From Nitrospinaceae bacterium (GTDB taxonomy: Bacteria; Nitrospinota; Nitrospinia; Nitrospinales; VA-1), in the NCBI GenBank assembly GCA_029261655.1, contig JAJDAY010000009.1:1-64000 (forward strand): a stretch of 64,000 nt of DNA, given 5' to 3'. Both the position numbers and the translations under genes were made by a program. Under the pieces are notes generated by a model. That model was not told the origin of the DNA. It saw only the letters and a list, made by a program, of their open reading frames with translations, and did not search any database. The first letter of the stretch is position 1. Each line of letters begins with the position of its first letter. Shown piece by piece: positions 54,535 through 62,360 of the stretch.

Positions 54535-56352
54535 ATGAAAATCAGCCCCCTCCCAATCACTGCTAATTTTCTGATAACATGCCTTCAGCTAATGCTGATG
54601 GCATTATTAGAAACGCCCGTCAATGCCGAGGATATCGGCCTCACTGCCAGAGTCGATAACAATGAAATTTCACTGGGAGATACTCTCCACTTATCACTCA
54701 CCGTGAAAGGGGTGTTGAATGCCCCGGAGCCTAATTTACCGCCCCTCTCTGATTTTCGCATACGTTCTTCGTCCACAGCTTCTTCCACGCAAATCATAAA
54801 TGGACAACGAACTGTATCCGTAACATACAACTATCAGCTGGTTCCGTTGAAAGCGGGATCGTTTACCATTGATCCCGCGATTCTAGAACTGGCTGGGGTC
54901 ACCTATCAATCCAATCCTGTCCTCATTGTCGTTTCAGAACCCGGCGCTCATTCACCTGCAAAAAAATCTCCGGCCTATATCGAAGCATTTGTTTCAAACG
55001 CGAATCCTTACGTTAATGAGCAGTTGATTTATACTTTCAGGCTTTATCGAAGAGTCCAGGCAAGAAATCTCGACCTTAGTATTTCCTTTGAAGACGGTAT
55101 TTTTCGCAAGGAAGATATGGGTGACGCAAAAATTTTTTCCCGCACGATCAATGGCATTCAATATCAAATCCATGAATTAACAACCGCCTTGTACCCTATC
55201 CGTTCCGGGGACGTTGAAATTTCTCCCGCAACTCTTGAAATCGATCTCCTCGCTAAATCGCCAAACTCTCCCAGACAAAGCCCTTTTCCGCAAATATTCG
55301 ACAACCGTTTTTTTGGAAGTCGTGCGAACTGGCTACATAAAACACTTCGAAGCCAACCCCTTGCGGTGAGCATACGCCCACTTCCAAAAGCCGGAAAGCC
55401 TGTAAAATTTTCAAACATTGTTGGAGACCTGGACATTTCGGCAACGATCGGAAAGAAGGAGCTAAAAGCTGGAGACACCACCACCTTGACCGTGACCCTG
55501 AATGGGTCGGGAGCCTTGAAAGGCTATTTGTTGCCCCTTCCGAAGTTATCGGACGGTTTTAAAATTTATCCCGACAAGCCGGAATTTAAATTATCGGTTC
55601 AGCAAAATACTTTGATGGGTGAAAAGATTTTTAAATTTGCTCTGGTTCCACTAAAACCGGGTCACAAAATATTGCCGTCTATCACCCTCTCCTACTTTGA
55701 TCCGGCCAGAAATAAATATTTGATAAAAAAAACAACTCCCATTTCTTTAACCATAGAACCTGCAGAATTTCCTGAAAACTTGAACTCGGCAGAAAATTTC
55801 AAACCTAAAAAAAGTAACACGAAAAATTCCATTGAAACCACGGGCGAAGATATATTACCCATCCACACCCGGCTTTCGGATTTTGAAGAAGTTTCAGCAA
55901 ACGGATCGGATGTTATTTTATTAACGGGGAGGCTGGTCGCCCCCCCGGTGCTGTTTCTTTTGTTCACGGTCTACATCCGGTTCAACCAGAAGTTAAAACA
56001 TGACAAAGCCTTTGCCCGCAACCGCAAGGCGTTTAAGATAGCCCGGCAAAAGCTCAAAAAGCTGTCGAGTTCATCAGGCCCGCCCCCCCGTGATTTCGCG
56101 AAAAAATTATCAGATATTTTTCGTGAATATGTGGGCAATAAATTAAATATTCAAGGAAAAGCCCTCACCTCTTTCGAAGTGGAACAAAAGCTGATTGACC
56201 AGGATTATCCAAAAGAACAGGCGGAGCAAACCCGGGTATTATGGGGAAAATATGAATCCCTGCAATATGCCCCCACCACCGATTCGAAAAATAATCTCGA
56301 CATGATCGATGAATCGTTGCGCTTATTGAATCAACTTGAAAAAAAATCATGA
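54535..56352 (+). CDS. BatD protein
   Basis: Signal peptide (TANFLITCLQLMLMALLETPVNA), then several immunoglobulin-like BatD (oxygen-tolerance) domains: ARVDNNEISLGDTLHLSLTVKG, the TNYQLVPLKAG-like block (NYQLVPLKAGSFTIDP), YVNEQLIYTFRLYRRVQ and later KAGDTTTLTVTLNGSGAL. One transmembrane helix (VAPPVLFLLFTVYIRF) and a C-terminal cytoplasmic helical part follow. The ATG at 54535 gives the clean signal; an in-frame ATG at 54478 lies inside the previous gene. 605 aa. Overlaps batE by ATGA. Confidence 0.92.
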   Translation: MKISPLPITANFLITCLQLMLMALLETPVNAEDIGLTARVDNNEISLGDTLHLSLTVKGVLNAPEPNLPPLSDFRIRSSSTASSTQIINGQRTVSVTYNYQLVPLKAGSFTIDPAILELAGVTYQSNPVLIVVSEPGAHSPAKKSPAYIEAFVSNANPYVNEQLIYTFRLYRRVQARNLDLSISFEDGIFRKEDMGDAKIFSRTINGIQYQIHELTTALYPIRSGDVEISPATLEIDLLAKSPNSPRQSPFPQIFDNRFFGSRANWLHKTLRSQPLAVSIRPLPKAGKPVKFSNIVGDLDISATIGKKELKAGDTTTLTVTLNGSGALKGYLLPLPKLSDGFKIYPDKPEFKLSVQQNTLMGEKIFKFALVPLKPGHKILPSITLSYFDPARNKYLIKKTTPISLTIEPAEFPENLNSAENFKPKKSNTKNSIETTGEDILPIHTRLSDFEEVSANGSDVILLTGRLVAPPVLFLLFTVYIRFNQKLKHDKAFARNRKAFKIARQKLKKLSSSSGPPPRDFAKKLSDIFREYVGNKLNIQGKALTSFEVEQKLIDQDYPKEQAEQTRVLWGKYESLQYAPTTDSKNNLDMIDESLRLLNQLEKKS

Positions 56353-57122
56353 ACTACCGGAATTCCATTTTCCAAACTGTTTTTTATTTTTTGACCGCCT
56401 GGGTTATTTCTACGGGTACTGCCGCAGGCGAAGAAAATCTATCACGAATTTCTCTTGCCAACAGTTATTACGCAAAAGGTCAGTATCAGGAAGCCGCGGC
56501 AGGGTATCAAAAGCTGATCAATGGCGGTTATAAAAATGGTTTTCTTTATTACAATCTGGGAAATTCTTATTATCGTCTCGGTAAAACCGGGCCGGCTATC
56601 TTGAATTACATCCGCGCCAAACATTTTCTCCCGCGGGACGAATCTTTGAAAGCTAATTTGAAAACCGCCATTTTAAAAACCGAAGATCAATTGGAACCGC
56701 CTTCAGCAAAAGGTATTGGAACTTTTTTATTCTGGGTGAATGATTTCACTTTGAAAGAACAATTGAAATTTCTTGGGATCATTAATTTATTTTTCTGGGG
56801 GGTCCTCAGTATTTGGATTATTCAAAAGGCGGGTTTTTGGAACGTGGCGCGAAAAACCATGACGGTCATTCTATTAATCGCAATAATTTCCATCGGCGCT
56901 AAAGTCTATCTGGAGTCAGAAAACACTCTTGGGGTTGTCCTGGCAAAAAATACTCAGATCAAGTCCGCCAGGGGCGCGAATAACGTGACCCTGTTCCAAC
57001 TCCATGAAGGTTCTGTCGTGTCGATCATTGAAAGTCAAAATGACTGGTATTATATTGAGTTGAACGACGGTAAAAAGGGGTGGGCGCAAAAAGAATTTGT
57101 TGGAAGTGAGGGGGCCTATTGA
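56349..57122 (+). CDS. TPR-SH3 protein of the Bat locus (BatE-like)
   Basis: Signal peptide (FQTVFYFLTAWVISTGTAAG), two TPR-type units (YYAKGQYQEAAAGYQKLINGG, LYYNLGNSYYRLGKTGPAILNY), two membrane helices (FLGIINLFFWGVLSIWII and MTVILLIAIISIGAKVYL), and a C-terminal bacterial SH3 domain (VSIIESQNDWYYIELNDGKKGWAQKEFV). This is the BatE plan. 257 aa. The last 7 bases overlap a convergent response-regulator gene. Confidence 0.9.
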   Translation: MNYRNSIFQTVFYFLTAWVISTGTAAGEENLSRISLANSYYAKGQYQEAAAGYQKLINGGYKNGFLYYNLGNSYYRLGKTGPAILNYIRAKHFLPRDESLKANLKTAILKTEDQLEPPSAKGIGTFLFWVNDFTLKEQLKFLGIINLFFWGVLSIWIIQKAGFWNVARKTMTVILLIAIISIGAKVYLESENTLGVVLAKNTQIKSARGANNVTLFQLHEGSVVSIIESQNDWYYIELNDGKKGWAQKEFVGSEGAY

Positions 57123-57670
57123 GGGTCCAGCTGATTTTTAATATTTTTCTTTTTTTCGTGTACCACAGACTCATAAGTCGAAAGTAATTGACGTAAAATC
57201 TGTTGTCGATTCAACGGAATGGAATGTTGCTTCCCCTCAAAATGGACATTTAAATCTTCTTCTCCTGTATCTTCAATCTGAAATGTGCCCGTTTTCGCTA
57301 ATTCTTTTGTACGGGAGAGCAAGTGACCCTTGTCCCAGGGCTTGAAAAAATATAAATCCGCTCCAGACTCCAGGCCTTCCAGGAGAGAACCCATCTCCCA
57401 CGAGGCCGTCAGCAGGATCACCGGAATTTGAGCAAGATCCCGGTCTTTTTTGATTTCCCTGCATAACTCAAAACCATCCATTTCGGGCATCTGGATATCA
57501 GCGAAAACAATATTCGGAGCTTGTTGCTTCATCATCGCCAAAGCCTGCCTTCCATTCATCGCAACTTTGACTTCATATTTATGTTTTGTCAGGGTATGAC
57601 GAAGAAGCGCGCTTTGATCCTCACAGTCCTCAACAATTAAGACATACGTTCGGATATTTTCATTTTTCAT
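57116..57670 (-). CDS. Stand-alone receiver-domain protein with C-terminal linker
   Basis: CheY-like receiver, residues 9-125. The acidic pocket is Glu14-Asp15, the phospho-acceptor is Asp58 in FADIQMPEMDGFE, and the KPWDKG motif carries the conserved lysine. There is no DNA-binding domain. About 50 further residues (EGKQHSIPLNRQQILRQLLSTYESVV) look like the connector that, from memory, joins receiver domains to a histidine kinase in hybrid proteins, but no kinase domain follows. It may be a single-domain signal relay. No cognate kinase is present in the window. Confidence 0.86.
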   Translation of the reverse strand: MKNENIRTYVLIVEDCEDQSALLRHTLTKHKYEVKVAMNGRQALAMMKQQAPNIVFADIQMPEMDGFELCREIKKDRDLAQIPVILLTASWEMGSLLEGLESGADLYFFKPWDKGHLLSRTKELAKTGTFQIEDTGEEDLNVHFEGKQHSIPLNRQQILRQLLSTYESVVHEKKKNIKNQLDPQ

Positions 57671-57799
57671 TTTAAAAGATACTTTAATTTTATGAGTCGA
57701 TTATGCCCAGCTGGATGGCAGTTTTAAGCCCGTTTATCCGGAATATTATTAACGGGAAGAAATTTTCACCTTCCAGATGAAGAAAAGAGTTTTGTTGGT

Positions 57800-58240
57800 T
57801 CAGGAGTTATCAGGATCAGCCCCTACCAAAAATCCCTCCAAATGAGCCCGTTTGCCAGCATCACCCCTTCGATAGACACGAACGACTTTTTCAATCAATT
57901 CTTTCAGCATTCGATCCTGCATTAAGTCAGCGTATTCACGGGGAAAGTTAACAACATCACCATGTTCCGGTTCCTGACGGATCATTGGACCGCGCCCAGT
58001 GAGCAACCAGTAAATATTAATATCTGAAAACATGCATAAATTTGCCAGAGTCGTAGCGGAAGGCAGGGATTTGTCGTTTTCTAAATCGGAAAGTGAACCC
58101 TGGGAAACGCGAATTTTTTTAGACAATTCAACCAACTTGAGCAGTGAATGTTTGCGCCAGCTTTTCAGGCGCTTTCCCACCGTAGAGACGGTGATGGTTT
58201 CTTGTGAGCCATTTGTGTCACTAGACATTGATTCCCTCAT
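57800..58240 (-). CDS. XRE-family transcriptional regulator
   Basis: HTH region at residues about 20-80: GKRLKSWRKHSLLKLVELSKKIRVSQGSLSDLENDKSLPSATTL (cited in parts), with the recognition helix SQGSLSDLENDK. The next part, LCMFSDINIYWLLTGRGPM, is the ligand-less INIYWLLTG pattern seen in many phage-repressor-type regulators. C-terminal helical part. A palindrome about 40 bases upstream of the ATG may be its operator. Confidence 0.85.
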   Translation of the reverse strand: MRESMSSDTNGSQETITVSTVGKRLKSWRKHSLLKLVELSKKIRVSQGSLSDLENDKSLPSATTLANLCMFSDINIYWLLTGRGPMIRQEPEHGDVVNFPREYADLMQDRMLKELIEKVVRVYRRGDAGKRAHLEGFLVGADPDNS

Positions 58241-58278
58241 AACGGATATCCTTTTGATGAAATTGAAATTTATATAAA

Positions 58279-58299
58279 AAAAGTTTAGTTAAAACTTTT
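58279..58299. promoter_or_regulatory. Operator-like palindrome at XRE promoter
   Basis: AAAAGTTT-AGTTA-AAACTTTT, perfect 8-base arms. It lies just upstream of a TATATAA-like -10 region for the XRE gene on the minus strand, 39-59 bases before its ATG, consistent with autoregulation. Confidence 0.5.
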
Positions 58300-58453
58300 A
58301 TTTAGGGAGGGAACACCGGCTTTCCCAAGGTCGCATCCCAAGAATAGGTGGGGGTTATGGCGATATCGTTAAGCAAAAGTTACGGTTGTGTCACGAATTA
58401 GGATATTGCGACCGAAGCTGACAAGATATGGGGAGGGAAAACAGAGGGATGGT

Positions 58454-58485
58454 TCAAAAACAAAAGGGAAGGACAGGACCTTCCC
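58454..58485 (-). terminator. Rho-independent terminator of the OmpR-type regulator gene
   Basis: On the minus strand GGGAAGG-6-CCTTCCC is followed by TTTTGTTTTT. A classic terminator, about 65 bases after the response-regulator stop. Confidence 0.85.
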
Positions 58486-58550
58486 GGTTCAAACCATTTA
58501 GAAGAAATGGGCTAATACTTCGAAAATAAGCAGGTTAAGATCTATTTTTT

Positions 58551-59243
58551 CTATTCATGCTCCTGAAACCGGTAACCAACACCGCGGACAGTTTCAATAT
58601 ACCCTCCCGCATCCTTGAGTTTCGACCGAAGTCTCTGGATGTGGGTATCAATAGTTCTGGAAAATACGCCATCGCCATATTCCCAAATTTGCTCAAGAAG
58701 AACATCCCTGGGTTTTATTTTTCCCGGACTCTCGATCAATCGGGCAAGAAGTTTGAATTCGGTGAGCGTTAAATCAACATCCTTATTTTTTACTTTGACG
58801 GCATGACTGGACAAATTGACGCACAAACATCCATAGTTGAATTGTTCCTTAGCTTCCGGAGTTGCATACACACGCTTTAATACACTTTTGATGCGAAGAA
58901 TCAATTCACGCGTATTGCAAGGTTTGGTCACATAGTCGTCCGCGCCAAATTCAAATCCCAAAACGCGATCGACTTCGTCATCACGAGCGGTCAGCATGAT
59001 GACAGGAACGTCGGAAGTGCGATTTTCCGAGCGCAAAACCTTAATCACATCCATTCCATTCATTCCGGGCATGTTGACATCCAGAACCAGTAAATCAGGA
59101 ATCTTGAAGCGAATTTTTTTTATGCCTGCCTCACCATCCGAAGCCGTCTCCACCTTGAAGCCTTCTTTGTTCAGCTTCAGTTCCAGGGCCGCCAACAATT
59201 CCTTATCATCGTCGATCAATAAAATGTGATTATTCATTTGCAC
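58551..59243 (-). CDS. OmpR/PhoB-family response regulator (orphan)
   Basis: Receiver domain with acidic pocket Asp11-Asp12 and phospho-acceptor Asp55 in LVLDVNMPGMNG, plus the KPCNTREL lysine; winged-helix domain in the last about 95 residues (DVDLTLTEFKLLARLIESPGK, SRTIDTHIQRLRSKL, VRGVGYRF). 230 aa, normal. No histidine kinase gene is adjacent: upstream is an HD protein, downstream a terminator. Its start overlaps the upstream HD gene by 10 bases. Confidence 0.93.
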   Translation of the reverse strand: MQMNNHILLIDDDKELLAALELKLNKEGFKVETASDGEAGIKKIRFKIPDLLVLDVNMPGMNGMDVIKVLRSENRTSDVPVIMLTARDDEVDRVLGFEFGADDYVTKPCNTRELILRIKSVLKRVYATPEAKEQFNYGCLCVNLSSHAVKVKNKDVDLTLTEFKLLARLIESPGKIKPRDVLLEQIWEYGDGVFSRTIDTHIQRLRSKLKDAGGYIETVRGVGYRFQEHE

Positions 59244-59770
59244 TTCCTCAATAAATTAATTCTTATTTTCAATCCATCCCACTCTTCAGTATGCAGGTCA
59301 TTCACCGTACGAAATTTTTCAGCCAACTCCCTATTCTTTACAAAGCCGCCTGACAACGGTTCACGTCCAATTTTGTCCAGGTATTTTTTCCATCGAACCA
59401 GCATCCTCAACCGCCTTTCCAGCGGGATTTCCCGGGAATCCAGAATATTGTCTTCTATGTCGCACAATTTAATTTTCTTGGACTCCAGACTCCAATCGAA
59501 AATATTGTTTGCGTATTCCTCACTGGAAATATCAGCAGGTTTGGTCAAGTCAAATACAATTTTTCTAACATCGGCCCCAAACATTCTTTCCAGTTCATCG
59601 AGAGACATTGCCGTGTCTTCGACGAGGTCATGACAAAGCGCCGCGATCAATCCGGAAACCGATTTATTTTTATAAGTCAGATAACTTTTGCAGACTCTCC
59701 GGGGATGATTATAAAATGGATCCCCTTTCGGTCCTTTTCGCACTTGCCCGGCATGAAATTTTTTCGCCAA
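59234..59770 (-). CDS. HD-domain hydrolase, RelA/SpoT-hydrolase-like
   Basis: HD superfamily (MESH1/SpoT hydrolase-type): HAGQVRKGPKGDPFYNHPRRV, AALCHDLVEDT (HD pair) and SKKIKLCDIEDNILDS. Metal-dependent phosphohydrolase; ppGpp hydrolysis is possible by family. The nearest canonical start is the TTG at 59770 with AGGCGG upstream, but family-like residues (NGKIRQAVRLAKKFHAG) are encoded for a further about 15 codons upstream, up to a TGA. The true start may be earlier and non-canonical. Confidence 0.82.
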   Translation of the reverse strand: MAKKFHAGQVRKGPKGDPFYNHPRRVCKSYLTYKNKSVSGLIAALCHDLVEDTAMSLDELERMFGADVRKIVFDLTKPADISSEEYANNIFDWSLESKKIKLCDIEDNILDSREIPLERRLRMLVRWKKYLDKIGREPLSGGFVKNRELAEKFRTVNDLHTEEWDGLKIRINLLRKCK

Positions 59771-59828
59771 CCGGACCGCCTGTCTTATCTTTCCATTACT
59801 GCTGATTTTTAAAATAATTTTTCACCTT

Positions 59829-60479
59829 TCAGATCAACTTTTCATTACGAAAAAATTTCAAAGCGTCCTCAATGATCCAATCAATATGAGAGAGCAATTG
59901 ATGGTCGGAATCCAGTTCTTCCATTTGGCACTTAGGATGCGCCCGTGCAAAATTTCGGGACTCTAAAATATCCACCGTGTCGTCATGAATTCCGTGAACA
60001 ATACGCGTGGGCAAATCTCGATCCAAGTCCAAACAGGCCCATTTTTCCGCATCGCAGAAAATATCCGCACTCAAATGCATTTCTTTATTATACCGATAAT
60101 GATACACCGGTATCAAGTCTGGAATACCTTTTGAGCCTTTTAAATGGCCTTGAAACCGATCTCCCCATCTTTTCAGAAAATTAAATCCCGGAGCCATGAG
60201 ATAGATCGCGGCCACTTCCTCACGGGTTTGCGCCTTGAGAGCGGCAAGATAACCTCCCATACTGCTGCCTATCAAACCAAATCGCTCGCCTGGATATTGG
60301 CCCATACAGTCATCAATGGTTTTCAACTGTTTCGTCAGCGATAACCGTTGAAAATCCCCCCCTTCCAGATCGGGCACCTCCAGCGAAATGGAATTGGAAT
60401 CGAATCGTTTTTTAAAAGCCGTCGCTTTTTTTGATCCCGGACCCGAGGCAAAACCATGCAAATAAATAAACTGCGTCAC
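59829..60479 (-). CDS. YqiA/YcfP-like alpha/beta hydrolase
   Basis: Small serine hydrolase family: FIYLHGFASGPGSKKA oxyanion segment, nucleophile elbow LIGSSMGGYLA, and the late acid/His parts VHGIHDDTVDI and LDSDHQLLSHID. YqiA-like esterases act on short acyl esters. 216 aa. The HD gene follows within 60 bases. Confidence 0.88.
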   Translation of the reverse strand: MTQFIYLHGFASGPGSKKATAFKKRFDSNSISLEVPDLEGGDFQRLSLTKQLKTIDDCMGQYPGERFGLIGSSMGGYLAALKAQTREEVAAIYLMAPGFNFLKRWGDRFQGHLKGSKGIPDLIPVYHYRYNKEMHLSADIFCDAEKWACLDLDRDLPTRIVHGIHDDTVDILESRNFARAHPKCQMEELDSDHQLLSHIDWIIEDALKFFRNEKLI

Positions 60480-60539
60480 AATAGAATCGTCTGAAAATGC
60501 TTAATAATTTTTCACCTGTAAAATAAGAAACTTTCAAGT

Positions 60540-61811
60540 TTATTTGTTTAACCCGGCCCACGCCTCTTTATGATCGAGACTTCCGACATTCTTTCGCATG
60601 ATCCACAAAAGCCCCAGGCCAGGGAGGGCCGCCAAAAATGTGATAAAAAAGAACACGGCCCAACCGGTGGTTTCGACTAAAAATCCCGATGGAGGCCCCA
60701 CAAATACCCTTCCCAATGCCGCCAGAGCCGACAACAAGGCAAACTGAGTGGCGGTGAATTTTGGGTTGCACAGGGCCATGAGAAACCCGACGAAGGACGC
60801 CGTTCCCATACCGCCTGCCAGGTTTTCAAACGCCACCGCGAACACCATCATGGTGTAACTCTTGCCCACAAAGGCTAACACCATGAAGGACAAATTTGAC
60901 ACCGCTTGCAGGAGTCCAAATGCCATGAGGGAACGAAACATCCCCAGACGGGACATGATCACGCCGCCGAATAAGGCCCCCACGATGGTGGCGATCAACC
61001 CCAGGCCTTTGTTGATGGCGCCCACCTCTCCCACGGAAAATTCCACTCCGCGAATCAAGAAAGCCGTGGTTAGACTGCCCGCAAAGGCATCCCCTATTTT
61101 ATAAAGAACGATCAAGGCCAATAAAGCCCAAGCCCCCGGCCTTGAAAAAAACTCCTTGAGCGGCCCTCCTACGGCCTCTTTGAGCGTTCGGGGAGGCACG
61201 ACTTTAACTTCCGGTTCCGGCCCGAAAAGAGTTGCCAACACTCCCAGAGTCATCACTCCCGCAATCAGGAGATAGGTCAACCGCCAGCCGATGATTTCGG
61301 AAAATATCAACGCCAGAGCGCCCGATACCAGCATGGCGATCCGGTATCCGGTCACGAAAACACCGGCTCCAAGACCACGTTCCGGTTCGCGCAGAACATC
61401 CGTCCTGTAGGCGTCCACCACGATATCCTGTGACGCCGACATGGTGGTGATCATCACCGCCAGCAGGGCCACCATCCAGGGAGCGGATTTTGGCGAAAAG
61501 CCGCTCATAGCCACAATGAGCGCCATGAGAGCGAGTTGAAAAATTAATATCCAACCCCGCCGCCTTCCCAGAACCGGCGGAACAAAGCGATCCAGAAGAG
61601 GCGCCCAAAGAAACTTAAAGGTATAAGGGACCCCCACCAGAGTAAATATCCCAATGGTCTTTAAATCCACACCCTCCACCGTCATCCAAGCCTGCAGAGT
61701 CCCGCCCGTCAGAGCCAGAGGCAAACCGGAGGAGAACCCCAGCATCGTGATCGTGCCTATCCTGAGGTTGGCCAGAGATTTCAGTTGTGAAAGACGGTTA
61801 TCGGTGGTCAC
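60540..61811 (-). CDS. AmpG-like MFS permease
   Basis: 12-helix MFS protein with AmpG signatures: LGFSSGLPLALTGGTLQAWM, PYTFKFLWAPLLDRF, ASQDIVVDAYRTDVL and KIGDAFAGSLTTAFLI. AmpG imports 1,6-anhydro-muropeptides for cell-wall recycling and in some bacteria feeds beta-lactamase induction; no such genes are near here. 423 aa. Starts 61811; an inverted repeat at 61897-61931 lies upstream. Confidence 0.9.
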   Translation of the reverse strand: MTTDNRLSQLKSLANLRIGTITMLGFSSGLPLALTGGTLQAWMTVEGVDLKTIGIFTLVGVPYTFKFLWAPLLDRFVPPVLGRRRGWILIFQLALMALIVAMSGFSPKSAPWMVALLAVMITTMSASQDIVVDAYRTDVLREPERGLGAGVFVTGYRIAMLVSGALALIFSEIIGWRLTYLLIAGVMTLGVLATLFGPEPEVKVVPPRTLKEAVGGPLKEFFSRPGAWALLALIVLYKIGDAFAGSLTTAFLIRGVEFSVGEVGAINKGLGLIATIVGALFGGVIMSRLGMFRSLMAFGLLQAVSNLSFMVLAFVGKSYTMMVFAVAFENLAGGMGTASFVGFLMALCNPKFTATQFALLSALAALGRVFVGPPSGFLVETTGWAVFFFITFLAALPGLGLLWIMRKNVGSLDHKEAWAGLNK

Positions 61812-61896
61812 AACTCAAGGATACCACCAATTCCTTTATTTTCAATATGTTATATGAAATTATCCTCAAAATTTACTAAAAATTTCATAAATTACC

Positions 61897-61931
61897 GGAA
61901 AATCGATATCATCCCCTATATTCGATTTTCC
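61897..61931. repeat. 10-base inverted repeat upstream of AmpG-like gene
   Basis: GGAAAATCGA (61897-61906) and TCGATTTTCC (61922-61931), with further ATA/TAT pairing inside. It is in the divergent region and could be an operator for either side or a leader hairpin for the permease gene. Confidence 0.4.
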
Positions 61932-62120
61932 CCACTAGCGTTGAATTTCCGTCACTTAGGCGCAACAGAAGGCGCCCCGGCACAAAGTAGGTTGCAATAT
62001 CCATATAAGTCTAATAAAATCAATGATAAACCAAATTAATACTCTATTTATCTTTTCTCTCCCGATGGCGGAAGTTTGCCCTGGGGAATCCATATATTGG
62101 CAAAAGGCGGGTGTCAAGAA

Positions 62121-62333
62121 ATGCAGAACCAGGGATATTTACAGCAATTGCAGGAACAGGTTAAGGTCAAATCCCTGGAACTGAGAAAGTCTAAAAAGGA
62201 AAGTGAAAAAACCACTAAAAAGCAGAAAGAGCTGATATTGAATTACAAGAATGAAATAAACGAGTTGAAAAGAATCATCAAGAAAAAGGACGAGAGGATT
62301 AATTTTCTAAAGAAAAATTCTTCAGCCAAATAG
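62121..62333 (+). CDS. Small coiled-coil protein, 70 aa
   Basis: Almost entirely charged helix with heptad spacing (LQQLQEQVKVKSLELRKSKKE, LKRIIKKKDERINFLKK). No signal or membrane segment. The ATG at 62121 is chosen; the frame opens earlier at a TTG (62076), but the extra residues are unlike the coiled coil. It lies 27 bases before a MotB-like gene that also starts with a coiled coil, so the two may interact. Confidence 0.55.
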   Translation: MQNQGYLQQLQEQVKVKSLELRKSKKESEKTTKKQKELILNYKNEINELKRIIKKKDERINFLKKNSSAK

Positions 62334-62360
62334 TTCTCCGTCACATCGGGATTCTAAATT

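Larger units (their letters stand above)
58241..58550. other. 310-base intergenic region: operator and terminator
   Basis: It contains the palindrome at 58279-58299 near the XRE start and the terminator at 58454-58485 for the upstream gene. No open gene is seen in between; the middle part is GA-rich on the plus strand. Confidence 0.6.
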
